Part shown: positions 42,601 to 52,090 of the stretch, piece after piece
Layout: each line of letters opens with the position of its first letter
Position numbering within the stretch: the first letter of the stretch is position 1
From: Lachnospiraceae bacterium AD3010
Lineage (GTDB): Bacteria > Bacillota > Clostridia > Lachnospirales > Lachnospiraceae
Length of the DNA: 64,000 nucleotides
Assembly: GCA_000622025.1 (NCBI GenBank)
Contig: KK211387.1
Span: forward strand, 62,001 to 126,000
Reading direction: 5' to 3'
The notes under the pieces: model-generated
What the model saw: the letters and a program-made list of their open reading frames with translations, nothing else
What the model was told of the DNA's origin: nothing
The model's database searches: none
Program-made: the position numbers and the translations under genes

Positions 42601-42913
42601 CTACGCTACCGGAGAGACCTGCAGAAGAATTGATGAGGCAGGGATCCCGGTTGAGCATGTCAATAAGAATTATGAGGGCAGACCGGATGTGAGGGATCTC
42701 ATCATTAACGGAAAGCTTGACTTAATCGTGAATTCCCCTGTCGGGAAGTATGATATACATGATGACAGCTATTTAAGAAAGGATGCTATCAAGGCCCGTA
42801 TTCCCTATGTCACCACCATAGCCGCAGCCCGCGCCGCGGCAGAGGGCATAAGGGAGATAAAGCATTCGGGGAACTCACCGGTGAAGTCGCTGCAGGAGCT
42901 GCATGAGTTTTAA
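39695..42913 (+). CDS. carB: Carbamoyl-phosphate synthase large subunit
   Basis: Full length at 1072 residues. It makes carbamoyl phosphate from bicarbonate, ammonia and two ATP, for pyrimidines and arginine. Both ATP-grasp halves are visible. The N-terminal half has [31 protein letters not shown] and [11 protein letters not shown]. The C-terminal half has [31 protein letters not shown] and [11 protein letters not shown]. The C-terminal MGS regulatory domain starts near residue 930. The small subunit carA is not next to it. AAAGGA precedes the ATG. Confidence 0.96.
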   Translation: [1072 protein letters not shown]

Positions 42914-44125
42914 ATGGAAAACAGGCAATTAAATCCACTGGATAAGTTCCTGGTGGAGATAATAGAAAAATACATATATGAGATTGCTATAGCGCTCCTT
43001 ATTCTTTTCTCTCTTGTGATCCGCTATAAGCTTACGACCTTTAAGTTTAACGGGGACTATATTTCCGGGGACTTCCAGGGTTTCCTCAGAGTCTGGGTGA
43101 ATTACTACCGGGAGCTCGGTGTGGTAAAGGGCTTAGGCCGCAGTATCGGGGACTACTTTGTGCCCTATAATCTTATCCTTGCGGCCATTTCCGTTATCCC
43201 GATTTTTGACGAGGGTATCTGGATCTCGGCTGTATCGATATTCGGTGAGTATCTCGGGGCTCTCTTTATGTTTAAGATCCTAAACCACCTTACGGGAGGG
43301 AATAAGAAGAGAGCTGCCTTTGCTGCTGCGATGATGCTCTATCTCCCGATGGCTATGCTTAACGGTTCTCTTTGGAAGCAGTGCGACGGCTTTTATACCG
43401 CCTTTATCTTCATAGGTCTTTATTACTTTTTTAAGAAGAAATACGACCCTGCATTTGTATTTTTCGGGATCGCCTTTATCTTTAAGCTTCAGACCCTGTT
43501 TTTTGTGCCCTTCCTCATTGTGATGTATATCTGCTACCACGAATTCAGCATACTTAAGTTTCTGTGGTTTCCCGGGCTCTACCTTGTGGCAGGGATCCCG
43601 GCACTTATCTGCGGGCGCTCCATTGCGAGCACCTATCTCGTATATTTTAAGCAGACCGACGTGGGGAAGATGACTGTGGGATTTCCCAATATCTATGTAC
43701 TCGGGATAGACAGCTACGAGGCTATGACGGTTCCCGCACTTATGATAACCCTGGCGGTTCTTGTGATCGCTGCCTGCTTTTTTAAGTCAAAGAGGGAGAA
43801 GCTTGATCAGAAGCTTATGTTCGCGGCTGCGGGTTATCTTGTTATGACCTGTGTTATGTTCCTGCCGGCCATGCACGAAAGGTATGATTATCTTGCGATA
43901 CTGATCTTAAGCATGTATGCTCTTGCGATAGACATACGTCTTGCACCTACGGCGGTTATTATGAATATCTGTCCGATATTTACCTACGGAAGCTATCTCT
44001 TCCATATGGGGGACAATCTGATAAGCTACCAGCTTATGAGCCTTATGTATCTTTTTGCCTATCTCTATGCAGCCCGGTATCTCTGTCTTTCTCTGTCACG
44101 GCCTGCTGAGACTGTCAGGAGTTAA
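42914..44125 (+). CDS. GT-C membrane glycosyltransferase (GT87/mannosyltransferase-like)
   Basis: A polytopic membrane protein of 403 residues with about ten hydrophobic spans. The first outside loop holds an acidic stretch (NGDYISGDFQGFLRVW), as in GT-C enzymes. GSLWKQCDGFYTAF and MHERYDYLAIL are landmarks of the GT87/GPI-mannosyltransferase-like families. It should use a polyprenyl-phosphate sugar on the outer face of the membrane. The GtrB/DPM1-like gene that follows after 12 bp could make that donor. ATG immediately follows the carB stop. Confidence 0.8.
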   Translation: MENRQLNPLDKFLVEIIEKYIYEIAIALLILFSLVIRYKLTTFKFNGDYISGDFQGFLRVWVNYYRELGVVKGLGRSIGDYFVPYNLILAAISVIPIFDEGIWISAVSIFGEYLGALFMFKILNHLTGGNKKRAAFAAAMMLYLPMAMLNGSLWKQCDGFYTAFIFIGLYYFFKKKYDPAFVFFGIAFIFKLQTLFFVPFLIVMYICYHEFSILKFLWFPGLYLVAGIPALICGRSIASTYLVYFKQTDVGKMTVGFPNIYVLGIDSYEAMTVPALMITLAVLVIAACFFKSKREKLDQKLMFAAAGYLVMTCVMFLPAMHERYDYLAILILSMYALAIDIRLAPTAVIMNICPIFTYGSYLFHMGDNLISYQLMSLMYLFAYLYAARYLCLSLSRPAETVRS

Positions 44126-44137
44126 AGGAAGTGCGCT

Positions 44138-45097
44138 ATGGCCTGTAAGCTTTTTTTAATCCTACCCTGCTACAATGAAGAAGAGGTGCTCCGGGACAGC
44201 GCAAAGAAGGTACTGGAGACTCTTGACGCTCTTATAACGGACGAAAGGGATCCGTTGTCTTCTGAAAGCCGCATTCTCTTTGTGGATGACGGCTCCGGGG
44301 ACAGGACCTGGGATATCATAACCTCACTTCATGAAGAAAATCCTAAGTTCACAGGACTTAAGCTTGCCAAGAATTACGGCCACCAGACCGCTATTTTTGC
44401 GGGGATGGAAAGGGCATTAAAAGCCGGTGCGGACTGTATGGTCACAATAGATGCGGATCTGCAGCAGGATATCGGAGCCCTGCCCGAATTTCTGGAGAAA
44501 TACAGGGCCGGTGCGGACATAGTATACGGTATTCGTGATTCACGGGATACGGACAGCTTCTTTAAGAGGACCACGGCAACCTTCTATTACGGGCTTATGA
44601 AGGCCCTGGGAGTCAGGATAATACCTCAGAGTGCGGATTACAGGCTTATGTCGGCACGCGCTGTCAAGGCGCTGTCGGAGTATAAGGAGCATAATCTCTT
44701 TATAAGGGGACTGGTTCCGGATATAGGCTTTAAGAGTGATTCTGTTTATTTTCATGTTAAGAAGAGAGAGGCGGGAAGCTCCAAATATACTCTTCGGAAA
44801 ATGCTTACCCTTGCTCTTGACGGCATAACCTCTTTTTCCATACAGCCCTTAAGGCTGGTCTTTATGTTCGGGATAATAAGCTTTATAGTGTCCCTTATTA
44901 TGATGGTTTTAACGATCGTTGACCATATCCGCGGAGTAACTGTTCCCGGTTGGTCCACACTGACTATCAGTATCTGGCTCCTGGGGGGAGTGCAGCTCTT
45001 ATCTCTCGGGATACTGGGAGAGTATATCGGCAGGACCTATATGGAATCAAAGCGGCGTCCAAGGTACTTCGTAAGCAGCGACCTTGATGAGGAGTGA
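44138..45097 (+). CDS. Polyprenyl-phosphate glycosyltransferase (DPM1/GtrB-like GT2)
   Basis: A chain of 319 residues: a GT2 domain with LILPCYNEEEVL, LFVDDGSGDRTWDII, KNYGHQTAIFAGM and the metal motif TIDADLQQD, then two C-terminal membrane spans (FMFGIISFIVSLIMMVL and LLGGVQLLSLGILGEYIG). The pattern is that of enzymes moving glucose or mannose from a nucleotide sugar to undecaprenyl phosphate. It pairs naturally with the GT-C enzyme upstream. The donor sugar is not readable. Confidence 0.92.
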   Translation: MACKLFLILPCYNEEEVLRDSAKKVLETLDALITDERDPLSSESRILFVDDGSGDRTWDIITSLHEENPKFTGLKLAKNYGHQTAIFAGMERALKAGADCMVTIDADLQQDIGALPEFLEKYRAGADIVYGIRDSRDTDSFFKRTTATFYYGLMKALGVRIIPQSADYRLMSARAVKALSEYKEHNLFIRGLVPDIGFKSDSVYFHVKKREAGSSKYTLRKMLTLALDGITSFSIQPLRLVFMFGIISFIVSLIMMVLTIVDHIRGVTVPGWSTLTISIWLLGGVQLLSLGILGEYIGRTYMESKRRPRYFVSSDLDEE

Positions 45098-45110
45098 GAG
45101 TTTAGGGAAG

Positions 45111-45139
45111 GAAAGATCCTTCGCTTACGCTCAGGATGG
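45111..45139 (-). repeat. TCATTCTGAG-family repeat (reverse orientation)
   Basis: GAAAGATCCTTCGCTTACGC followed by TCAGGATGG is the reverse complement of the family's CATCCTGAGC...GCGAAGGATC form. Confidence 0.65.
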
Positions 45140-45169
45140 CTGTTCAGGAAAGGATAGTTTTTCCACATT

Positions 45170-46057
45170 ATGATAGAGATCCACGCAGATGATTTCGGGA
45201 TAAGTCCGGATGCATCGGAACAGATCATTGACTGCATAAACAAAGGCTGTGTAAACGGAACAAGCATCATGCCGAACAGCCCGTACCTTGCGGAATGCAT
45301 GAAGCTTTTGAAGACAGAGTGCAAAAAGGAGGTTTATCTTTCCGTTCATTTTGACCTGATTACCGGAAAGGCTGTAACCGGACGGAGTATTCTGACGGAC
45401 AGGGAAGGCTTTTTCAATATTTCCTATTTAAGGTATATCCTAATCTGTTTCCTGCCCTTTTTCAGAAAGAAATACCTTGATGCTGTAAGGAAAGAGCTTT
45501 CATCCCAGCTTGATATCTGCCTTCCTTACCTCGACAGGGAGCATATCCGTATAGACAGCCACAGGCACGTACATATGATCCCGGCGGTTTTTTCCGTTAT
45601 CATGGATCTTATCAGGGAAAAGGGACTTAAGCTTTCATATATCCGTATCACAAAGGATGTACCCTATGCTTACAGGGGGATAGGGCACTTCTCCTACTTC
45701 AGGCCGGTAAATATTATCAAGTGTCTTTTGCTTTATGCTTTCGGGAATATAAACCTCATCCGTTTCGGGAAAAGCCTTGAAGGAAAGACAGCCGACTTTG
45801 CGGGGATACTTTTTTCGGGCTCCTTAACGGAGAACAATCTGTACTGCATACTGAAGAACGCGGAGCATCACAGAAATTCACAAGGGAGAGGGCTGGAGGT
45901 CATGATCCATCCCTACCGGATCACGGAAAGAAACGAGATAAACGCTATCCACGACATTGAGGACAGGGGTTATGTGGCCTCCGATATGAGACGTATGGAG
46001 CAGGAAGCCGTGAAAAGCAGCAGGAATATAGCATTAGTAAACAGATCATCATGTTAA
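45170..46057 (+). CDS. ChbG/YdjC-type carbohydrate deacetylase
   Basis: A chain of 295 residues. IHADDFGISPD at the N-terminus has the metal-binding aspartates, and RIDSHRHVHMIPAV has the metal histidines of the ChbG/HpnK family. These enzymes remove acetyl groups from N-acetylated sugars, including lipid-linked or hopanoid-linked ones. The end overlaps the second SGNH gene by 7 bp, which ties it to the MBOAT/SGNH module. It could free an amino group or trim the glycan before acylation. The substrate is unknown. Confidence 0.85.
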   Translation: MIEIHADDFGISPDASEQIIDCINKGCVNGTSIMPNSPYLAECMKLLKTECKKEVYLSVHFDLITGKAVTGRSILTDREGFFNISYLRYILICFLPFFRKKYLDAVRKELSSQLDICLPYLDREHIRIDSHRHVHMIPAVFSVIMDLIREKGLKLSYIRITKDVPYAYRGIGHFSYFRPVNIIKCLLLYAFGNINLIRFGKSLEGKTADFAGILFSGSLTENNLYCILKNAEHHRNSQGRGLEVMIHPYRITERNEINAIHDIEDRGYVASDMRRMEQEAVKSSRNIALVNRSSC

Positions 46058-46992
46058 GTACTCTAAAGCATAAAAAAGCCATATGTCTTATTCTGGGCTT
46101 TATACTTCTCCTTTTCGTAACCTCGTATTTCGTCAGTCCCGATGAGGGCGAGGTGTATGACATTATCTCGACACGCCGGAAGATAGACGATATTCATCTT
46201 GAAAGGGAGTCTTCCATAGATGTTATCTTTGCCGGGGATTCCCTTGTTTTCAGGGATATATCACCCTTAAAGATATGGGATCTGACCGGGATAACTTCAT
46301 ATGACCTTAGTGACGGGGCTATGAGACTCTGTGACCAGTGTGTCTTAATAAAGAATTTCTGCCGTAAGCAGAGTCCGGAGCTTCTGGTGCTTGAAGCGGA
46401 TATTATGACAAAGGACGCTTCTCCCTTTAAGGATGATTTTGCCATACCGACAAATATGATAGAGCGGCTCTTCCCGATCTTCCACTACCACACCTTTTAT
46501 AAGGGGCTGAATCTCTTCGGAGAATACGAGAGTGCTTCGGGAACAAAGGGCTACCAGCCCGAGGATACGGTGGAGCCCTACGAAGGGAGCCCTGACTATA
46601 TGACCGAAGAAGCGGAGCCTGTGGAGATCGGGGAACTCAATCTTATCTATCTTGACAGGATAGTATCTTTCTGCAGGAAAAACGATATCGACCTGCTTAT
46701 AATGGCACTTCCGAGCCCCGCAAATTACAACAAAGAGGTCCATAATGCCGTACAGAAGTGGGCAGATGATAACGCTATAAGCTTTGCGGATCTGAATTAC
46801 GAATGTGAGGATATTGGAATAGACTGGAACACCGACACCAAGGACGGCGGGGATCATCTGAACATAAACGGTGCCGAAAAGGTCTCGGAATATATCGCCG
46901 GATATCTTAAGGATAATTATGATCTTACGGACCACAGGGATGATCCGGAGTATTCCGACTGGAAGATTCTTCGGGCTGCGCCCTCCGAATAA
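46051..46992 (+). CDS. SGNH/DltD-like extracytoplasmic acyl-transfer partner (second copy)
   Basis: A chain of 313 residues with an N-terminal membrane anchor (ICLILGFILLLFVTSYFV). DVIFAGDSLVFR is block I with the candidate serine, and KDGGDHLNINGAEK is block V with D and H. It shares many positions with the protein at 30,581, for example LPTNLIEDIFPIFHYHT against IPTNMIERLFPIFHYHT. The C-terminal residues KILRAAPSE are encoded by a repeat of the TCATTCTGAG family, so the stop codon comes from the repeat. It works with the MBOAT gene downstream. Confidence 0.8.
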   Translation: MLSTLKHKKAICLILGFILLLFVTSYFVSPDEGEVYDIISTRRKIDDIHLERESSIDVIFAGDSLVFRDISPLKIWDLTGITSYDLSDGAMRLCDQCVLIKNFCRKQSPELLVLEADIMTKDASPFKDDFAIPTNMIERLFPIFHYHTFYKGLNLFGEYESASGTKGYQPEDTVEPYEGSPDYMTEEAEPVEIGELNLIYLDRIVSFCRKNDIDLLIMALPSPANYNKEVHNAVQKWADDNAISFADLNYECEDIGIDWNTDTKDGGDHLNINGAEKVSEYIAGYLKDNYDLTDHRDDPEYSDWKILRAAPSE

Positions 46993-47050
46993 CAGGGAGG
47001 CTGCACATTCGGAATGCCCCAACTGTCATTCTGAGCGAAGCGAAGAATCT
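46963..47050. repeat. Two facing TCATTCTGAG-family repeats
   Basis: AAGATTCTTCGGGCTGCGCC followed by CTCCGAA (46963-46989, reverse) lies inside the end of the SGNH gene, and GTCATTCTGAGCGAAGCG continuing to GAAGAATCT (47025-47050, forward) follows it. Together they form a long imperfect inverted repeat. Confidence 0.7.
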
Positions 47051-47070
47051 GGTTTGCAGGTAAAATATTG

Positions 47071-48666
47071 ATGCTGGACATACAATACATAATCGAATCA
47101 TTAAGTGAATGGTGGAAGCAGCTTTCATACACCACCTGGATGTATTTTGCACTGCTTCTGCCGGTCACCATGCTTATCTATCAGCTCTTTCCACGGAAGA
47201 ACCGGAGATTCGTGCTGCTTGCAGCAGGGTGGTTCTTCTTTTTCAGCCTGAGCGGGATACTCCTTTTTGCAAATATACTGTCCTCTGTTTTCGTGTGGAT
47301 CACAGGACAGAAGCTGGAAGAAGCAGGAAACGACAAGAGTCTTGGCAGGAAGGAAAGGCAGAAGAAAAAGAAGCGGGTTCTTTTAATTTCCGTTCTGGTC
47401 CTTATCCTGGTCCTTATCCTTTTTAAATACCTTGACTTTATAGGCCTGAATCTGGTGAGACTAACGCAGCTTTTCGGGATCCCCTTTCACTGGAAGCTTT
47501 TGAAATTAGCCGTGCCCGTGGGCATCTCATACTATACCCTGGAATCCATTTCCTACCTTACGGAGATCTACAGGGGGAATACGGAAGCTGAGAAGAGTCT
47601 TGTCAATGTCTGTCTGTTTATGAGCTTTTTCCCGAAGCTTGTAGAGGGACCGGTCACCAGATTTGACGAGGGATATGCGCTTTTTTCCGGAGAAGGGATA
47701 AAGGAAGAGAATGTGGCATACGGCTATCAGAGGATACTCTGGGGTCTTTTCAAGAAGCTTTGTATAGCGGATCATCTCTCTCCCGCAGTATCCCAGATTT
47801 TTGAAGGTGAGTATATGGACGGAGGCGTGGCCCTTTTCGGCGCCTTTCTGTTTACCGTTCAGGAATACATGGACTTTTCGGGCTCCATAGACGTGGCCAT
47901 AGGAAGTGCCGGGATATTCGGGGTCAGTCTTCCGGAAAACTTCAGACAGCCCTTTTTTGCAAAGAATGCATCGGACTTCTGGCGCAGATGGCATATTACC
48001 CTGGGACGTTTTTTCAGGGAATATATCTTCTATCCCGTGGCACTCGCGAGACCGGTTACCCGCTTTACTAAAAAGGTAAAGGATACCCTCGGAAAAAACG
48101 TTTCAAAGCTTGTGACCCCGGCCATAGCCCTCTTTCCCGTGTGGCTTGCAAACGGTGTATGGCACGGGGCAAGGTGGTCCTATATTTTCTACGGTATGTA
48201 CTATTTTGTGATAGTTTATCTGGAGACGGTGCTTGAAGAACCGGTCCAGAAGCTCCTTGAACGCATACACCTTCGGGAGAGATCTGTTCCCGTAAGGGTA
48301 TTCAGGTATCTGAAGCTTTTGATCATCGTGGTCATCGGCGAGATGTTCTTCAGGGCAGAAACCCTCAGCAAGGGCATCGATATGTTTAAGCTTATCTTAA
48401 CGGATCTCCGTTTCGATATGGTGGTGGATCATATACAGGACATCGGAATAGACAGATACGGGTACATTGTGATAATTGCAGGCATTCTCATCGTGTCATT
48501 TGTGGAGATCATGAAGGAAGCCGGGCTCCCGATCCGTGCCGGGATTGAAAGCCTGCCGCTTCCCTGCCGCTTTGTTTTCTGGTATGCCTGCATATTCTTT
48601 GTCATACTCTTTGGCGCCTACGGTACGGGCTATGATTCCGTTGATCTTCTTTATGCACAGTTCTAG
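47071..48666 (+). CDS. MBOAT-family O-acyltransferase, DltB/AlgI-like (second copy)
   Basis: A polytopic membrane protein of 531 residues and a close paralogue of the protein at 31,549. GISYYTLESISYLTEIY, EGPVTRFDEGY, FRQPFFAKNASDFWRRWHITL and the catalytic-histidine segment ANGVWHGARWSYIFYG are present. ATG 47071 is preferred over TTG 47068. Unlike the first copy it has no adenylation or carrier gene beside it, so it may share the first operon's carrier or use another acyl donor such as acetyl-CoA. It is partnered with the SGNH protein upstream. Confidence 0.9.
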   Translation: MLDIQYIIESLSEWWKQLSYTTWMYFALLLPVTMLIYQLFPRKNRRFVLLAAGWFFFFSLSGILLFANILSSVFVWITGQKLEEAGNDKSLGRKERQKKKKRVLLISVLVLILVLILFKYLDFIGLNLVRLTQLFGIPFHWKLLKLAVPVGISYYTLESISYLTEIYRGNTEAEKSLVNVCLFMSFFPKLVEGPVTRFDEGYALFSGEGIKEENVAYGYQRILWGLFKKLCIADHLSPAVSQIFEGEYMDGGVALFGAFLFTVQEYMDFSGSIDVAIGSAGIFGVSLPENFRQPFFAKNASDFWRRWHITLGRFFREYIFYPVALARPVTRFTKKVKDTLGKNVSKLVTPAIALFPVWLANGVWHGARWSYIFYGMYYFVIVYLETVLEEPVQKLLERIHLRERSVPVRVFRYLKLLIIVVIGEMFFRAETLSKGIDMFKLILTDLRFDMVVDHIQDIGIDRYGYIVIIAGILIVSFVEIMKEAGLPIRAGIESLPLPCRFVFWYACIFFVILFGAYGTGYDSVDLLYAQF

Positions 48667-48773
48667 TGTGTCTTCCTCCGGTTTACCCGTCGAAATTACC
48701 CGTTTTCACAAAACGCGGTGGAGCGCATTTTAGTATATTTTTATATTTTGTTGGGATTTTGTTTATTTTTGTA

Positions 48774-48802
48774 TTGCATTTTTAACAAATACGTGTTATA
48801 GT
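48774..48802 (+). promoter_or_regulatory. Sigma-A-type promoter of glpP
   Basis: TTGCAT (48774-48779) and TATAGT (48797-48802) are 17 bp apart. Transcription should start near 48809 and give a long leader before glpP. Confidence 0.75.
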
Positions 48803-48819
48803 CATCTCATCAGTTGAAT

Positions 48820-48914
48820 CGAGGTGCCTATGAGACGAGAGAACACGGCTATAATACAGCAGACAGCTGCTAAATAGTTTGTGTTCCTTTTATTTTTTAA
48901 ATGTGCGCACCTCG
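48820..48914 (+). promoter_or_regulatory. Structured glpP leader with possible terminator/antiterminator
   Basis: The transcript has CGAGGTGC (48820-48827) that can pair with GCACCTCG (48907-48914). Inside this lies GAACAC (48841-48846) that can pair with GTGTTC (48881-48886), around a small AGCAG-ACAG-CTGCT hairpin (48858-48871). A T-rich run follows at 48888-48898. The inner fold looks like a weak terminator, and the outer pairing could stabilise or compete with it. GlpP proteins are RNA-acting antiterminators of glp leaders, so self-control is plausible. No known riboswitch class was recognised. Confidence 0.5.
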
Positions 48915-48981
48915 TCAGGTCACCGGGAAAGCTAATTTCCTAAAAGTTCATGACAGAGGGTCCGCACGGAACGGAGTCGAA

Positions 48982-49557
48982 ATGTGTCGGGCGTTTGTTG
49001 AACAGGTTGAAGACAATCCCATAATAGCAGCGGTCAAGGATGACGAGGGTCTTCGATTATCTCTTACAAGTGAATCCAGTGTGATCTTTATCCTGTACGG
49101 AGATATCTGCACCATTCCGAACATTGTAAAACGAATACATGACGCCGGACGGACCGCGATGGTTCATGTTGACCTCATTAATGGCCTTTCATCCAGAGAT
49201 GTGGCTCTGGACTTTATTAAAACCAGTACAGTGGCCGACGGCATCATTACGACAAAGAATGCGCTCATCCCCCATGCCAAGGAGCTGGGGCTGAATACGG
49301 TACTGAGGTACTTTGTCCTGGACAGCCTGGCTCTCATCAATATGGAAAAAGGAGCTAAACCTGGTGTGCCACAGCCCGATCTGGTGGAATTCCTTCCGGG
49401 GATCATACTTCCCGATATGATAAAGAGGATCAATTCCATCAGCAGGGTGCCTGTAATGGCAGGCGGACTCATTTCCGACAAGGCAGGGGTTATGAATGCA
49501 CTCTCTAACGGGGCGGTGGCAGTATCCACCACGAACCCCAAGGTATGGTTCCTTTGA
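48982..49557 (+). CDS. glpP: GlpP glycerol-3-phosphate-responsive antiterminator
   Basis: A TIM-barrel-like RNA antiterminator that allows glp transcription when glycerol-3-phosphate is present. Core motifs are MVHVDLINGLSSRDVALDF, ADGIITTKNALI, LVEFLPGIILPDMIKRI and PVMAGGLISDKAGVMNAL. ATG 48982 is chosen: GGAG at 48972-48975 precedes it and it gives 191 residues, the family's usual size. An upstream in-frame ATG at 48901 would place the coding region over the leader structure. It leads the glycerol gene group; glpK starts 72 bp after it. Confidence 0.88.
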   Translation: MCRAFVEQVEDNPIIAAVKDDEGLRLSLTSESSVIFILYGDICTIPNIVKRIHDAGRTAMVHVDLINGLSSRDVALDFIKTSTVADGIITTKNALIPHAKELGLNTVLRYFVLDSLALINMEKGAKPGVPQPDLVEFLPGIILPDMIKRINSISRVPVMAGGLISDKAGVMNALSNGAVAVSTTNPKVWFL

Positions 49558-51129
<1,572 letters not shown>

Positions 51130-51153
51130 TTTAATCAAAGGTTTTAACTGTTT

Positions 51154-51225
51154 CCGCCGGAGTGCCTGATGTCTCCGGCGGAGACAGAAAACGAAGGTCT
51201 GCATGAGCAGACCGGATCATTTTTT
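51154..51225 (+). terminator. Two hairpins in the glpK-glpF gap, the second terminator-like
   Basis: CCGCCGGAG (51154-51162) pairs with CTCCGGCGG (51173-51181) around a 10-nt loop. GGTCTGC-ATGA-GCAGACC (51196-51213) is followed within 7 nt by a T6 run. The second looks like an intrinsic terminator ahead of glpF and is a likely GlpP-controlled point, since no separate promoter was found. Confidence 0.65.
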
Positions 51226-51247
51226 CAAAAAAAGGAGGTTTTAGTTT

Positions 51248-51958
51248 ATGCAGGCTTATATTGCTGAATTCATTGGAACTGCTATACTGGTTCTCCTCGG
51301 AGACGGTGTATGCTGCAACGTTAATCTTGAGAAGTCAGGATTTAAGGGTGGTGGAGCTGTTTACATCCTTATCGGATGGGGAATGGCAGTTATGGTTCCT
51401 GCATTCACCTTTGGTGCAATGTCAGGTGCTCACTTTAATCCCGCTGTTACCATCGGCGCTGCTATCCGTGGCGGTCTTGCCTGGAATCTTGTTCCCGGCT
51501 ACATCATCGCCCAGATGCTCGGCGGCTTCGTAGGCGCAGCTATCCTTATGGTTCTCTTTGCAGATCACATTAAGGCTACAGAGGATGACGCTACTGTTCG
51601 CGGCTGCTTCTGCACAGGACCGTCCATCCCGAATCCCGGACTCAACTTCCTTTCAGAGTTCGTTGCTACCTTTATCCTTGTATTCACACTTGCTTCTATT
51701 CCCGCTAACTGCGGCGACTCAGGACTTGCCTGGGTTCTCGTATACGGCGTAATCGTAGCTTGCGGTGCTTCCTTCGGAGGACTTACAGGATACGCAATGA
51801 ATGCTGCAAGAGATTCAGCTCCCCGTTTTGCTTATCAGCTTCTCGGACCTAATAAGGGCAACAAGGATCCCAACTGGGGCTATGGCTGGATACCCCTTAT
51901 CGCACCTATCTGCGGCGGTATCGTAGCATCTCTCCTTCATATGGCAGTATTCGTTTAA
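51248..51958 (+). CDS. glpF: Glycerol uptake facilitator (aquaglyceroporin)
   Basis: A MIP-family channel of 236 residues with six hydrophobic spans that lets glycerol cross the membrane. The first pore motif is HFNPAVTIG. The second is NAARDSAPR, where the usual NPA proline is alanine; the D of the aquaglyceroporin pattern is kept. YIAEFIGTAILVLLGDGV is the first helix. AAAGGAGG precedes the ATG. The gene follows a terminator-like leader and belongs with glpK. Confidence 0.95.
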   Translation: MQAYIAEFIGTAILVLLGDGVCCNVNLEKSGFKGGGAVYILIGWGMAVMVPAFTFGAMSGAHFNPAVTIGAAIRGGLAWNLVPGYIIAQMLGGFVGAAILMVLFADHIKATEDDATVRGCFCTGPSIPNPGLNFLSEFVATFILVFTLASIPANCGDSGLAWVLVYGVIVACGASFGGLTGYAMNAARDSAPRFAYQLLGPNKGNKDPNWGYGWIPLIAPICGGIVASLLHMAVFV

Positions 51959-52016
51959 GAAGGATTTGAATTGGTTTATTCAGAAAAATCATATATTGAT
52001 TGCTGATTGAGTGGAG

Positions 52017-52057
52017 AAAAACGGCGACGGAAGCATCAGGCTCTGTTGCCGTTTTTT
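52017..52057 (+). terminator. Rho-independent terminator after glpF
   Basis: AAAAACGGCGAC pairs with GTTGCCGTTTT (one mismatch or wobble), and the right arm ends in a T6 run. It lies 59 bp after the glpF stop and 34 bp before the dehydrogenase gene, so it separates the two units or attenuates the second. Confidence 0.8.
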
Positions 52058-52090
52058 AAAAAGGTGTTGTAATCTAAGAAAGGAATTAAT

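Noticed and set aside
46345-47022. A 225-codon minus-strand frame
   Set aside because: Antisense to the second SGNH gene; it has no ribosome site and low-probability composition.
48820-48981. Known riboswitch (cyclic-di-GMP, glycine, T-box) in the glpP leader
   Set aside because: The conserved cores of these classes were not found; only simple pairings are visible.
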